Counted from the stretch's first letter, positions 1-8,750 are shown. The stretch: 64,000 nucleotides of DNA from Paraburkholderia humisilvae (GCF_902859855.1 NZ_CADIKH010000033.1:1-64000), one strand, 5' to 3'. Numbers and translations: made by a program. Notes: generated by a model from the letters alone, not told the origin.

Positions 1-157
1 ATCCACGCCCACCGCTGTGCGATTCATGCTGGATCTCCGGTATGCCTATGCGGACCTCAATAATGTTCCATTTTGGCCCTTGCATACGGTCAGTTCGCAA
101 GGGTCGATCTTAGTTTGCTGACGTTTCACTGGGCGGGACGCGTTCATTTCATTCCCG

Positions 158-1411
158 TCATCCAACCGATACACCAACGACACGCCAGTGGACAAACAAC
201 CGGGGGTAGAGGCTCCGCATCTTGCGTAGCCATTCCTGACTACGCCGATCGTGACACCGCATCCTCTTGTACTTTCGTCGAGCCCACTGCTCAAGCCGTT
301 GGTCAACGTAGTTGAAGAGACTATGCATCGCCGTCCGATAGAACGCCCCATAGTAGTTCCACCACCCTTGTATCGTCGTGTTGTATTGCGTCGCAAGGTC
401 GTCCAGTGTCGCAGGTGTTCGACGGTGTATTCGCCAGCCTCGCACCGTTTGCCTCATCCGCTTCAGCGCCTCGCTACTCACCGCCGGCAGGAAACTGGTG
501 AATCGCCGTTGGTATTTGCTCGACGCCTCCCTCGGTCTGAACGTAAAACCGAGAAACGTGAACTGCACGTTCGGATAAGTGCCAGTACGATTACTGTCCT
601 TGCAATACACGATCTTCGACTTCTCCGGGTGCATCGTCAGGCCGCACTCTTCCAGCCGTGCGGCGATCGCTCGCATCACGGATTCCGCTTCCGCCAGGCT
701 GCGGCAATGAACCACCGCGTCGTCGGCGTAGCGCGCAAAGGGAGACTGAGGCCATGTCCGCTGCATCCAGCTATCGAACGCATAGTGCATAAACAGATTC
801 ATCAGGATCGGGCTGACCACGCCGCCCTGTGGTGTACCCCGCGTTCGAGGCAAACTCGTCCCGTCCGCAGTTTCGAACGGTGCAGTCAGCCACCGCTCGA
901 CGTACAACAGGATCCAGCTCTCCTTGATGTGGCGTCGTACCGCTTTCAGCAGCAACGTATGGTCAATCTGGTCGAATGCCGCCTTGATATCAAACTCGAC
1001 AACCCAGTCGTATTTCCAGCAACGCGTGCGCGTCACGGCAATCGCCAGTTTCGCCGACTTTCCCGGCCGATACCCGTAAGAATCCTCATGGAATATCGGG
1101 TCGAGCGTCGGCTCGATCATCAGCTTGACTACACTCTGCGCCACTCGGTCAGCTACGGTAGGAATACCCAACTTTCTCGTGCCGCCCTTGGCTTTCGGAA
1201 TCTCTACCTGCTTCACCGGTGGCGGGAAGTACGACCCCGACGACATCCGGTTCCACAGCTTGTACAGATTTCCAGAAAGGTGCTGCTCGAACATGGCGAT
1301 AGTTTCATCATCCACGCCAGCAGCGCCGCGGTTGGCCCTCACCAACTGGTACGCTTCCCACACGACCCGTTTCGCAATGCTGTACGGTTTCGTTGATGTC
1401 ATGTCACTCAT
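158..1411 (-). CDS. ltrA: Group II intron-type reverse transcriptase/maturase
   Basis: Intron-encoded protein of about 417 aa. It would copy intron RNA into DNA and help the intron splice. The protein shows the reverse transcriptase core: a fingers segment with an FDIKAAFDQID catalytic stretch, the TPQGGVVSP motif, and the YADD active-site box in a RYADDAVVHCRS context. A C-terminal maturase/X domain follows, with GWWNYYGAFYR. No C-terminal HNH endonuclease is present, as in many short bacterial intron proteins. I could not find a convincing domain V hairpin in the roughly 155 bases between the stop codon and the window edge. The intron boundaries are therefore unknown, and the element may be truncated or an unusual subclass. 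The neighbouring IS110 and IS21 elements suggest a hot spot for insertions. The reverse transcriptase call is solid; whether the intron is active is not known. Confidence 0.88.
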   Translation of the reverse strand: MSDMTSTKPYSIAKRVVWEAYQLVRANRGAAGVDDETIAMFEQHLSGNLYKLWNRMSSGSYFPPPVKQVEIPKAKGGTRKLGIPTVADRVAQSVVKLMIEPTLDPIFHEDSYGYRPGKSAKLAIAVTRTRCWKYDWVVEFDIKAAFDQIDHTLLLKAVRRHIKESWILLYVERWLTAPFETADGTSLPRTRGTPQGGVVSPILMNLFMHYAFDSWMQRTWPQSPFARYADDAVVHCRSLAEAESVMRAIAARLEECGLTMHPEKSKIVYCKDSNRTGTYPNVQFTFLGFTFRPREASSKYQRRFTSFLPAVSSEALKRMRQTVRGWRIHRRTPATLDDLATQYNTTIQGWWNYYGAFYRTAMHSLFNYVDQRLEQWARRKYKRMRCHDRRSQEWLRKMRSLYPRLFVHWRVVGVSVG

Positions 1412-2188
1412 CCCCGCAATGCAGGTTGGTGACCTTCGTCAACAGGATAACGCCGCCCCTTCGCTCCACCTTCATTACGAAGGCTTCAACACTAATACGA
1501 GCAGCTCCGCCCCTCGCTCCAGCATCGGTATTCATTCTCATGGTGTCTGCCATTTGTCTTTTCCCTTAACATCCGAAGCAAGGTTCTCACGTTCCATACC
1601 AAAGCCTGTGTTGAGCTCATGCCGTCTATACACCGGCTGCCATCGAGTCCGTAATCAGGTGTCGTCCCGACTGATCCTGGAGCGGACCATCGGCTCCAGT
1701 TTTGGCAGCGTCTTAGTGGGATAACGATGCGTCATCGAACGGTTTGCTTTCGCTCATCTTCTCAACACGTACCTGCCATCCTTGACGGATGACTTTTCCA
1801 CGATCGCTCACCACCACGTCTTTTGAACGCAGCAGCATCGGGCGGTTTGAAGCCTGCTCCTGAAAGCCGACTTCGGGAGGCCTGCTCCCATCTTCGGTAC
1901 AGCACCGCAGGCTTCCGCCTGCGTTCGTGACACACATGGTCCCTCCCATTTTTGCAACCACGATTTTCGATGTCATTGCAGGCTCGCTTAAATCTATCCG
2001 GCGTCGATAGTGGGGATCATGCCCCGCGCCACGATGAGGTTCGCGCCTGAAGGTCCTTAAAACTGTCTCGGCTTTGGGAAGCCTAATTAATACCCAGGTT
2101 GTCCTTCAGGCCGATGTGCCGTTCATGTCATCAAATTTCAGTCGTCGCAAAACCAGTTGGGTGATTCGCCAGAAGTTGAGCCGCGCAG
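1412..2188. other. Gene-free stretch between reverse transcriptase gene and IS110 remnant
   Basis: I see no credible protein gene here; the short open frames look like shadows. On the minus strand this is the leader of the reverse transcriptase gene, so it probably contains the 5' RNA domains of the intron. A GTGTG sequence, reading leftwards from about 1937, fits the 5' end consensus GUGYG but is not proof. The part near 2080-2188 should hold the end of the IS110 element, which has no terminal inverted repeats to mark it. Confidence 0.4.
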
Positions 2189-2928
2189 TCAGTCCGAAGC
2201 GACAGTCAATCCCGCACAGTACGCGGTGCCGTGGGCTGCCATTGACCACGCAGTTCGAGCCAGCTTGTTAGCCAGTGCGCAGGCGACAACGTTTGAATGT
2301 CGTCGGGTAAGCATGGCACGAACCCAGTCCGCGAGATGGCCTGTCCGTCCCTCAAGCCGCAGCATGTAGGCTCGAGCGCACGTGACGAGCAGCCGTCGGA
2401 TATTCTTGTCGCCACGTCGGCTGATACCAAGCAACGTCGCCTTCCCACCGGTACTGTATTGCCTGGGAACGAGACCGACCGACGCTGCAAAATCGCGACC
2501 GCACCTGTACTGCTTGCCGTCTCCCATTTCTGCGGCCAGAACACTGGCGGTGACGGGGCCGATGCCCGGAATCGTCAGCAGGCGCTGGCCGAGCTCGTCG
2601 TCTGCGAGCTGGGCGTTAATCTCTTTCTCGATATGACCAACTTCGCTGTCGAGGTACTTGTAGTGCTCGTGCAGACGCTGAAGGATCGCGATCAGGCGTG
2701 GTGGCAATGAATGCTCAGTGAGGAAGGCTGGAAGACGCGCAACGGAAGCCTTTCCAACTGGCAGACTAACGCCGAATTCCAGCAATAAGCCGTGCATCTG
2801 GTTGATGGTTCTGGTGCGATCCCGCACGAATGACTCCCGTAGGCGATGTAGTGCGGAGAGCGTCTGCTGTGATTCGGTTTTCGCGGTGACAAACCGCATG
2901 GTGGGCCGGGAGGCAGCTTCGCAGATAG
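2189..2928 (-). pseudogene. IS110-family transposase, C-terminal fragment
   Basis: This is the distal part of an IS110-family transposase, reading from AEAICEAASRPTMRFV to the stop codon. It contains the helical linker and the C-terminal domain (transposase_20 type) with LLTIPGIGPVTASVLAAEMGD and LGISRRGDKNIRRLLV, where the conserved serine of this family would lie. The RuvC-like N-terminal part is missing here and is found at 5628-5906 in the same orientation. An IS21-family element separates the two pieces. Joined across one copy of the 7-bp duplication, the reading frame continues as DFVDAE-AICEAAS with no frameshift. The gene was therefore intact before the insertion. An internal ATG at 2899 could still be translated, but without the DEDD catalytic domain the product would be inactive. 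Confidence 0.92.
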
Positions 2929-2935
2929 CCTCGGC
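2929..2935. repeat. Left copy of 7-bp target site duplication of IS21 element
   Basis: CCTCGGC sits directly before the left end of the IS21 element and is repeated directly after its right end at 5621-5627. Removing the element and one copy restores the IS110 transposase frame. Confidence 0.9.
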
Positions 2936-3115
2936 TGCGTATTCCGGCGAACGTGATCACGCATTCCGGCGGATCGTGATCATGGGTTCCGAATGATCGT
3001 GATCACCCGTTTCGGTTGATCGTGATCGCGATCACAGGTTTCCGAAACGCGTGATCACGATGCCGGAATGCGTGATCACGGGACCGAAATGGGTGATCAC
3101 GTAACCGGAACGTAA
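2936..3115. repeat. Multiple terminal repeats at left end of IS21 element
   Basis: About seven imperfect copies of a unit combining a CCGGAAT/CCGAAA-like core with an adjacent GTGATCAC occur in both orientations between the tip and the istA leader. Examples lie at 2943-2960, 2967-2982, 3053-3060 and 3073-3080. The arrangement fits the several transposase-binding sites typical of IS21 ends. It is not a CRISPR array, because spacing and orientation vary and there are no unique spacers. Confidence 0.8.
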
Positions 3116-3199
3116 TCCGGGTTTGAGTCTGGCGGTGGCGTTGCGCATGTATTCACCGGCGGCGTTAGCCTCCTCCCTTTTTTTGCGGGAGAAGGGCCG

Positions 3200-4756
3200 A
3201 TGCCGACACCTCGGATGAGCATGCGCAAATTGAAGGAAGTCCTGCGACTGAAGTGGGCGTGTGGCCTGACGCATCGACAGATCAGCCGGGCTATCGGCAT
3301 CAGCGTCGGGGCCGTGTCGAAGTTCGCGGCCCAGGCCACCCAGGCGGGACTCGACTGGGCCGCAGCCGAAGCACTGTCCGACGATGAACTGAACGCGCGC
3401 CTGAGGCCTGCGGCAACCGATGCCACGGCGATCGCGTCGCGACGCATCGAGCCCGACTACACGGCATTGCATCGCGAGCTGCGCCGCAAGGGCGTGACGC
3501 TGCAACTGCTGTGGGAAGAATACGCTGAAGCGAACCCCGGCCGGCGAACTTACCGCTACACGCAGTTCTGCCAGAAGTACAAGGACTGGGCGAAGTCGAT
3601 CAAGCGCTCAATGCGCCAGCAGCACCGCGCCGGCGAGAAGCTGTTCGCCGACTTCGCGGGCCCCACCGTGCCGATCCTCGCGCGCAATGGCGGCGTCGAG
3701 TTCGAGGCGCATGTGTTCGTGGCCGTGCTCGGTGCATCGAACTACACGTTCGCGTGCGCGACGCGCACCGAGACGATGGCGGACTGGATCGGCAGTCTGT
3801 GCGACGCGCTGGAGTTCATCGGCGGCGTGCCCGAGCTGCTCGTACCCGACAACCCGAAGGCGCTGATCGCGCGGCCCGACCGTTACGAGCCCGGACTGGG
3901 CACGACCACGCAGGACTTCGTGAACCACTACGGCACGGCGATGCTGCCGGCGCGTCCGCGCAAGCCGCAGGACAAGGCCAAGGTCGAAGTCGGCGTGCAG
4001 ATCGTCGAGCGCTGGGTGCTGGCCCGGCTGCGCCACTATCGCTTCTACAGTCTGGCCGAACTCAACAAGGCCATTGCAGAACTGATCGCCGACCTGAACC
4101 AGCGCCCGTTCAAGCGGCTCGAAGGCAACCGTCGTGAATGGTTCGAACGGCTGGACCAGCCCGTACTGCGCGCGTTGCCCGTGCGGCGCTACGAGATCGC
4201 CACCTTCCAGAAGTGCCGTGTGAACATCGATTACCACGTCGATGTCGGCGGCCACTATTACAGCGTCCCGCACAGCCTCGCACGGCAGGAGGTCTGGGCG
4301 CGCATCACGCGCCACGGCGTCGAGATACTGCATGGCGGCAAGCGTGTCGCCGCGCACGCACGCTCGCGCCTCAAAGGCAAACACACGACCATCGCGGAAC
4401 ACATGCCGGCCGCGCATCGCGCGCACATGGAATGGACTCCGGGCCGCCTGCTCAACTGGGGCGCATCCGTCGGCCCCGGCGCCGAGGCTGTCGTGCGGCA
4501 CCTGCTGACCAACAAACCCCACCCCGAGATGGGCTATCGCGCCTGCCTCGGTCTGCTCTCGCTCGCGCGCAAGTACGGCAAATACCGCCTCGAGGCCGCT
4601 TGCCAGCGCGCATTGAAGATCGGCTCGCCCACGCGCCGCTCCGTGCTGTCGATCCTGGAAGCGGGGCTTGACCTGCAGCCCTCGCTCCCGATCACGCTCA
4701 CCGAATGGCGCTCGCCCGAGCACGAGAACGTACGCGGTCCCGACTACTACCACTGA
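3200..4756 (+). CDS. istA: IS21-family transposase IstA
   Basis: DDE transposase of about 518 aa that cuts and joins the element ends together with IstB. The N-terminus has a helix-turn-helix (LTHRQISRAIGISVGAVSKF, about residues 25-45). The integrase-like core shows LFADFAG for the first aspartate, LLVPDNPKALI for the second, and KAKVEVGVQIVERW for the glutamate. The C-terminal part, with HYYSVPHSLARQEV, matches the Mu-transposase-like C-terminal domain of IstA proteins. Length is normal and no frameshift is seen. The ATG at 3200 follows a purine-rich GGGAGAAGGGCCG. The stop codon lies 16 bases before the istB start, so the two genes form an operon. Confidence 0.95.
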   Translation: MPTPRMSMRKLKEVLRLKWACGLTHRQISRAIGISVGAVSKFAAQATQAGLDWAAAEALSDDELNARLRPAATDATAIASRRIEPDYTALHRELRRKGVTLQLLWEEYAEANPGRRTYRYTQFCQKYKDWAKSIKRSMRQQHRAGEKLFADFAGPTVPILARNGGVEFEAHVFVAVLGASNYTFACATRTETMADWIGSLCDALEFIGGVPELLVPDNPKALIARPDRYEPGLGTTTQDFVNHYGTAMLPARPRKPQDKAKVEVGVQIVERWVLARLRHYRFYSLAELNKAIAELIADLNQRPFKRLEGNRREWFERLDQPVLRALPVRRYEIATFQKCRVNIDYHVDVGGHYYSVPHSLARQEVWARITRHGVEILHGGKRVAAHARSRLKGKHTTIAEHMPAAHRAHMEWTPGRLLNWGASVGPGAEAVVRHLLTNKPHPEMGYRACLGLLSLARKYGKYRLEAACQRALKIGSPTRRSVLSILEAGLDLQPSLPITLTEWRSPEHENVRGPDYYH

Positions 4757-4772
4757 CCCGAAGGAGGTCACG

Positions 4773-5522
4773 ATGTTGATGCAGCACACCCTTACCCAAC
4801 TGAAGGCGCTCAAACTGGACGGCATGGCCCGCGCGTTTGAGGAGCAGTCCGCGCTCACGGCCAGCACCAGCCTGTCGTTCGAGGAGCGCGTGGGCATGCT
4901 CGTCGATCGCGAGCTGGCCTGGCGTGATACGCGACGACTCGAACGTTTGCTGCGCGCGGCGAAGCTCAAGAACCCACAGGCCTGCGTCGAGGACATTGAA
5001 TACCGGCAAAGCCGTGGCCTGGACCAGCGCATCGTCGCCACGCTTGCCGGCTGCGACTGGGTGCGCAATGCGCAGAATCTGATCCTGACCGGCCCTACTG
5101 GCGCGGGCAAGACGTGGCTCGCATGCGCGTTCGGCCAGCAGGCGTGCCGTCAGGGCTTCTCGGTGTTCTATGTGCGCGTCGCGCGGCTGTTTGAGGAACT
5201 GAAGATCGCGCACGGCGACGGCAGCTTCACACGTCGGCTCGCGCAACTCGCGAAGATCGATGTGCTGATCCTCGACGACTGGGGCTTGCAGGATCTCGAT
5301 CAGGCCGCGCGCAACGATCTGCTCGAAGTACTTGATGATCGTGTCGGTACGCGCTCGACTGTGATCACCAGCCAGTTGCCGCTCGAACACTGGCATGCGT
5401 GGCTGCAGGACCCCACGCTCGCCGATGCGATTCTCGACCGGCTCGTGCATCAGGCCCACAAGCTTCCGGTCAAGGGCGATTCGATGAGAAAGAAAACGAA
5501 ATCCGAATTCGCTGACGCCTGA
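4773..5522 (+). CDS. istB: IS21-family helper ATPase IstB
   Basis: AAA+ ATPase of about 249 aa that binds target DNA and recruits IstA. Visible motifs are Walker A GPTGAGKTWLA (about residue 110), Walker B VLILDDWG, and a sensor region around STVITSQLP. The N-terminal LTQLKALKLDGMARAFEEQ is typical of IstB. The start at 4773 was chosen over an upstream in-frame codon because AAGGAGG at 4761-4767 lies at the right distance. The gene looks intact, so this copy of the element may be mobile. Confidence 0.95.
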   Translation: MLMQHTLTQLKALKLDGMARAFEEQSALTASTSLSFEERVGMLVDRELAWRDTRRLERLLRAAKLKNPQACVEDIEYRQSRGLDQRIVATLAGCDWVRNAQNLILTGPTGAGKTWLACAFGQQACRQGFSVFYVRVARLFEELKIAHGDGSFTRRLAQLAKIDVLILDDWGLQDLDQAARNDLLEVLDDRVGTRSTVITSQLPLEHWHAWLQDPTLADAILDRLVHQAHKLPVKGDSMRKKTKSEFADA

Positions 5523-5620
5523 TCGTGATCACCGTCGCTATAATCCATTGACCGCGCAACACCACCTTCCAGACCGATCACGTTCGCCGAAACGACTGAT
5601 CACCATCGCCGAAATCCGCA
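5523..5620. repeat. Right end of IS21 element with inner repeats
   Basis: Copies of the end motif with GTGATCAC or TGATCACC occur just after istB, around 5588 and at the tip. The outermost copy is the inverted partner of the left tip. Confidence 0.75.
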
Positions 5621-5627
5621 CCTCGGC
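5621..5627. repeat. Right copy of 7-bp target site duplication
   Basis: CCTCGGC, identical to 2929-2935, directly follows the right end of the IS21 element. Confidence 0.9.
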
Positions 5628-5906
5628 GTCTACAAAGTCATTCTTGTTGCTCTTTACGAACGGACGCACAAACTGCGGCGAGATCAGTTTGACCTGATGT
5701 CCGAACGTCGTCAGCAGGCGAGCCATGTGATGGGCGCCGGCACAAGCCTCCATTACAACTGTGCATGCATGAAACGTCGCGAAGAACTCGACCAGTTGCC
5801 TGCGCCCCAGTTTCTTGCGAAACACCGCCTTGCCCCTTCTATCCTGACCGTGAAGGTGAAAGGTGTTCTTTCCCAAATCGATGCCAACCATCGTGACGTC
5901 TTGCAT
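5628..5906 (-). pseudogene. IS110-family transposase, N-terminal fragment
   Basis: This is the first part of the IS110-family transposase whose rest lies at 2189-2928. The ATG at 5906 begins MQDVTMVGIDLGKNTFHLHG. The RuvC-like DEDD residues can be followed: D in GIDLGK, E in VVMEACAGAH and the two D in NKNDFVDAE. The frame then runs into the IS21 element and would end at a stop near 5538 after foreign residues. The split is clean, with no other disabling change seen, so the parent IS110 element was probably functional before the insertion. Confidence 0.92.
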
Positions 5907-5980
5907 GACAGTCTCCAATCCGGAATTGACGCCGCTAGCGTAACGCACTCGGCGAGGGCGGGGGGGACCATCTCATTACT

Positions 5981-6011
5981 GTCAACTCTGCGACGATAAA
6001 TGTGTCACTAC
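5981..6011 (+). repeat. Left inverted repeat of PIN-gene element
   Basis: It starts GTCAACTC, ends with AAATGTGTCACTACAC, and pairs with 7219-7257 on the opposite strand. Confidence 0.6.
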
Positions 6012-6865
6012 ACGTCGCCGGCACTCCACGAGAGCCGCGACGGCTTACTGGGTTGCTCAATCCAGGACAGCACAGTTAGCACATCGCGATATACCTCATT
6101 GACCATTTTTTCTTTGGAAAGCAGGCCGTCAAAGTACGTGGCGTACGCGATGTACATCATGTCGGCGACATCGCTAGCGAGGTGAGCGCTGCCAACGGAA
6201 CGATGGCCTCCACTGAGTAGCTTGCGGATGAAAAGCAGGTAGTTCGCTATTGAATATCGGGCAGGCAGTCGTCGCACAGCCCCGTCCAGCTGCCGCGGGA
6301 AATTCTGTACATCAGGATGCTTGCGGAGCGAGAAGGCAGCGAGTTCTAGCATCTGACGGACAACTTTGTTTCGTAGCGGACCTGTTGCACGGTCGAGGCC
6401 CAATCGCAGTTGCCGCTGGTCGGCCTCGGTATAAATTGAGGCCATTCCCTCGTATGCAGTGGGCAAATCGGCGACGTCGCGGCGCACTCGATCGAAATGG
6501 TCAATAGCGTCCATTGCAGTCCGTTGCACTGCGCGAATGTGAGGCTCATCGCCACCTGCAGCAACTTTGATTTGCCGGTAAAACTGCGCAAAGCCCGCTG
6601 TCTGTTCCTTGTCCACCATCCAACGCGTATGGTTCTTTGTGTCGGCTGCGGTCTTTATGATTATGCGAGTCCCTCGCAGGATGAGCACCTGTCGCGGAAA
6701 TCGATGGAGAATCTCGTAGGACAGTTCAAGGTTCCTGACGGGATCACCTTTGTACGCCTCCATGCCCGCTATGTCCGGAAGCACGGCGATGTTCGCTTTG
6801 GATGCCTCGAGGTAGCGCCTCAAATCGGGCGACTGGAAATAATTTGCGTCGATAACTTTTCGCAC
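6008..6865 (-). CDS. PIN-like domain protein (putative ribonuclease)
   Basis: About 285 aa, probably starting with GTG at 6865. The N-terminus VIDANYF (D6) followed by VLPDIAGMEAYKGD (E36) matches the first acidic residues of a PIN nuclease fold. Near the C-terminus, ASDVADMMYIAYATYFDGLLSKEKM resembles the late acidic motif and the short-strand region of PIN-like proteins (asparagine/aspartate before a small helix, then DG and K). PIN domains cut RNA in toxin-antitoxin modules and in RNA processing. No antitoxin-sized partner is seen beside it. The gene lies between inverted repeats and its stop codon is within one of them, so it is likely a mobile passenger. A helical middle section of about 150 residues is unusual for a plain VapC toxin. 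Function as a nuclease is inferred. Confidence 0.65.
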   Translation of the reverse strand: MRKVIDANYFQSPDLRRYLEASKANIAVLPDIAGMEAYKGDPVRNLELSYEILHRFPRQVLILRGTRIIIKTAADTKNHTRWMVDKEQTAGFAQFYRQIKVAAGGDEPHIRAVQRTAMDAIDHFDRVRRDVADLPTAYEGMASIYTEADQRQLRLGLDRATGPLRNKVVRQMLELAAFSLRKHPDVQNFPRQLDGAVRRLPARYSIANYLLFIRKLLSGGHRSVGSAHLASDVADMMYIAYATYFDGLLSKEKMVNEVYRDVLTVLSWIEQPSKPSRLSWSAGDV

Positions 6866-7368
6866 GAGCGGATCCTGTGGATAGCTAGGCGCTCAGACCA
6901 GCGGGGAGACCACCATGCGCTGGAAGCTTCAAAAATCAATCGATTTCGTCACCAGATGGTCCGACTGACGTGATAACTGTTCTTATCTTAACGCCAACCT
7001 TCCCGGGCTAAAGTCGTCGTACACCAAACGTGCCTCGCCCTGCCGCTCGCTACCTCCGACAAACAATCCCTTGCTATCGCCACAGTCGAATTTCGACCCC
7101 GTAAGTAGTCCCCGGATCGACCGATCGGCCAGCCGCCATACCGGCGCAATGCCGAACGCCACGCGACTGAAGTTCGTAAAAAATCACTGTGCTACTGATG
7201 CTTTCAGACCTGTGCGATGTGAAGTGACACATTTAATTCGTACGGAGGCGAGTTGACGTTTTTATTTCGTTGCGAGTACAAATAATAAAATTGTCAACTC
7301 ACGCCTGCAAATCGCGCTGTCTCCGCGATTCCGGATTGACAGAATTATTGCGTTCTACGTCTGCGCCT
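6866..7368. other. Gene-free, partly AT-rich stretch with right inverted repeat
   Basis: I see no gene supported by a ribosome binding site or family resemblance. It holds the right inverted repeat of the PIN element (7219-7257) and an AT-rich patch (7255-7290). Two GAGTTGAC/GTCAACTC arms, about 7251-7258 and 7272-7279, face each other and could form a hairpin. Confidence 0.4.
7219..7257 (-). repeat. Right inverted repeat of PIN-gene element
   Basis: Read on the minus strand it starts GTCAACTC and continues to AAATGTGTCACTTCAC, the inverted counterpart of 5981-6011. Confidence 0.6.
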
Positions 7369-7704
7369 TCAACTTTCTGCCGTGTGCAGTTCATACCGCA
7401 ACACCGCCGCCACCAACGCTGCTTCTGAATACGCCGCAAAGACGTCCCCCTTCAGGCCCCGCCGAATGGATGATTTAACCCATGCTGATGCTACCGGGGA
7501 GCGAAATACCTCTGCTGGAGATGGGACTCGTGGAGGGGGCGCGAAGTCGCCTGGATCGCCGAGAGCACCGCCTCTCACGGCGATCTCCTGCGCAATTGAC
7601 GCCTGAACCAACACTTGAAGCTGACCAAGCAGCCTCAAGTCAAGACGTCCAGTCTGTGCACACAGAAGAATCAAGCTCCGCAGCTCAGCAATAGAGTCGG
7701 TCAT
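7369..7704 (-). CDS. Hypothetical protein, 111 aa
   Basis: No family recognised. The ATG at 7704 has GGAGA at a good distance. The N-terminal half is leucine-rich and probably helical (SIAELRSLILLCAQTGRLDLRLLGQLQVLVQASIAQEIAV). A proline-rich linker follows, then a second helical part (FAAYSEAALVAAVLRYELHTA). No membrane segment or catalytic motif stands out. It lies downstream of the KfrA-like gene on the same strand, separated by about 260 bases. It may be a small accessory plasmid protein. Confidence 0.55.
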   Translation of the reverse strand: MTDSIAELRSLILLCAQTGRLDLRLLGQLQVLVQASIAQEIAVRGGALGDPGDFAPPPRVPSPAEVFRSPVASAWVKSSIRRGLKGDVFAAYSEAALVAAVLRYELHTAES

Positions 7705-7961
7705 CGCAATGTCTCCATACTCATGACCAAACCGGCCTGATCACGGTTTCCGCCGTTTGACCGATTCGCGCATATCGCCGTCAATCCAAATGGGCGTTCC
7801 GAATCTTCGCGACCAGCCTTTCGCGTGCGACCTGTACAGGATAGTCGGTCGTGGAGACGGTGTAATCTCCGTGCGAAATCGGCACAGCAGTTAACGTCAA
7901 CGCACAACACTTCCAGAAGGGAAATTGGCGATCTCTGAGCCGCCGAGTGGGTCCGTATGGA

Positions 7962-8750
7962 TTAATTCGGTCGCGAAGTGGTCCGATTTCCCAGGATCTG
8001 CCGCATCGCGTCCGCCTGAGTCCTCTCGGCGGCGAGCGCCTTTTCCGCGGCTTCGGCTCGGGCTTTATAGAGATCTCGCTGCTGGCCGAGCTCCTGGCGC
8101 AACGCATCAGTCTGAAGATGAAGATGCCGCTCAAGTCCTGAAAGCTGAGTAACGGTATTGCTCAGTTCGCCGAGCCGATCAGTCAACGCCTTGACCTGCG
8201 AAGCGTGTTCGGTACGTTCGTTCTCGATCTGCTTGCCCGCGACCTTTGCGGTGGCTTCCGCGGTCGCTGCGCGGTCAAGGAGCGATGCCCGCTGCGCTTC
8301 CAGTCCGGAGATTCTGGCGTAAGCATCTCGAAGTGCGGATTCGGCCACCTGTATTCGAACTTTCAGCTCGATGCGTTCGTCGTCGTCACGAATAGGCTGG
8401 GCTACGGCGAGCGTAACGGTCGATGTGGATCGCTGGTGGTCGACGGGGCGCAGTACCGCGTCAGTGGGACCGGGCGTTGATGGAAGCAGTTCGATGCCAG
8501 AAGCATGCGCTCGCTGGATCGCCTTGCTCCAAGTCTGTGCGGACGGGCGCCGGCGGATATGGAAAGCGTCGAGCAGTCGTTCGTAGGTCGATTGCCCGTA
8601 AATTCGGCCCGTACAGCGCGCGACGCCGGCGATGAACTCATCGAGAAACCGACCGTTATCACCTGGCGCGGCGGTGCGATCGGCAGCTGCCGCTACGGGA
8701 ATCATCCCGCGCATCTGGTTGTCAGTGAAGGTGATTCGAGGGCGAGCCAT
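7962..8750 (-). CDS. KfrA-like coiled-coil DNA-binding protein
   Basis: About 262 aa. The N-terminal 90 residues (MARPRITFTDNQMRG and TYERLLDAFHIRRRPSAQTWSKAIQRAH) look like a helix-turn-helix DNA-binding domain of the KfrA type. From about residue 125 to the end the chain is a long alanine-, glutamate- and arginine-rich coiled coil (e.g. RIQVAESALRDAYARISGLEAQRASLLDRAATAEATAKVAGKQ, written here as the repeating heptad region). KfrA proteins of IncP plasmids autoregulate their gene and support partition. The ATG at 8750 is preceded by TGAGGA. The gene is divergent from the recombinase gene, and they share an AT-rich control region. Family membership is likely; a role in plasmid maintenance is inferred. 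Confidence 0.7.
   Translation of the reverse strand: MARPRITFTDNQMRGMIPVAAAADRTAAPGDNGRFLDEFIAGVARCTGRIYGQSTYERLLDAFHIRRRPSAQTWSKAIQRAHASGIELLPSTPGPTDAVLRPVDHQRSTSTVTLAVAQPIRDDDERIELKVRIQVAESALRDAYARISGLEAQRASLLDRAATAEATAKVAGKQIENERTEHASQVKALTDRLGELSNTVTQLSGLERHLHLQTDALRQELGQQRDLYKARAEAAEKALAAERTQADAMRQILGNRTTSRPN

Larger units (their letters stand above)
2936..5620 (+). mobile_element. Complete IS21-family insertion sequence, 2685 bp, inserted in an IS110-family element
   Basis: The element starts TGCGTATTCCGGCGA and its right end, read inward, starts TGCGGATTTCGGCGA. It therefore has related terminal inverted repeats with 5'-TG...CA-3' ends. It carries istA and istB in one operon, and both look intact. 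It is flanked by a 7-bp direct duplication, within the 4-8 bp range known for IS21. It lies inside the transposase gene of an IS110-family element, which dates it as the younger insertion. Several inner copies of the end sequence follow the left tip, a known IS21 feature that provides transposase binding sites. Confidence 0.93.
5980..7257. mobile_element. Putative small element: PIN-like gene between inverted repeats
   Basis: The left edge (5981-6011) and the right edge (about 7219-7257, read on the minus strand) share an inverted repeat. Both begin GTCAACTC and share AAATGTGTCACT with CAC close behind; the middle part differs. The stop codon of the PIN-like gene lies inside the left repeat. 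No transposase is present, so this could be a non-autonomous element, cargo left in a decayed insertion sequence, or two solo ends. No target duplication is evident. A third GTCAACTC occurs in direct orientation near 7272. The element call is an inference from the repeats. Confidence 0.45.

Noticed and set aside
38..150. Group II intron domain V after the reverse transcriptase
   Set aside because: A few hairpins can be drawn, but none has the conserved AGCCG...CGGTT pairing and tetraloop.
251..1396. 381-aa open frame on the plus strand
   Set aside because: It lies entirely opposite the reverse transcriptase gene, is Arg/His-rich without a family pattern, and is a reading-frame shadow.
2936..3115. 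Repeated GTGATCAC units as a CRISPR array
   Set aside because: Repeats are short, in both orientations, unevenly spaced, lie at the end of an IS21 element and have no cas genes nearby. They are transposase-binding repeats.
3608..5110. 500-aa open frame on the minus strand
   Set aside because: It is antisense to istA and istB, which have all motifs; high GC content explains the long empty frame.
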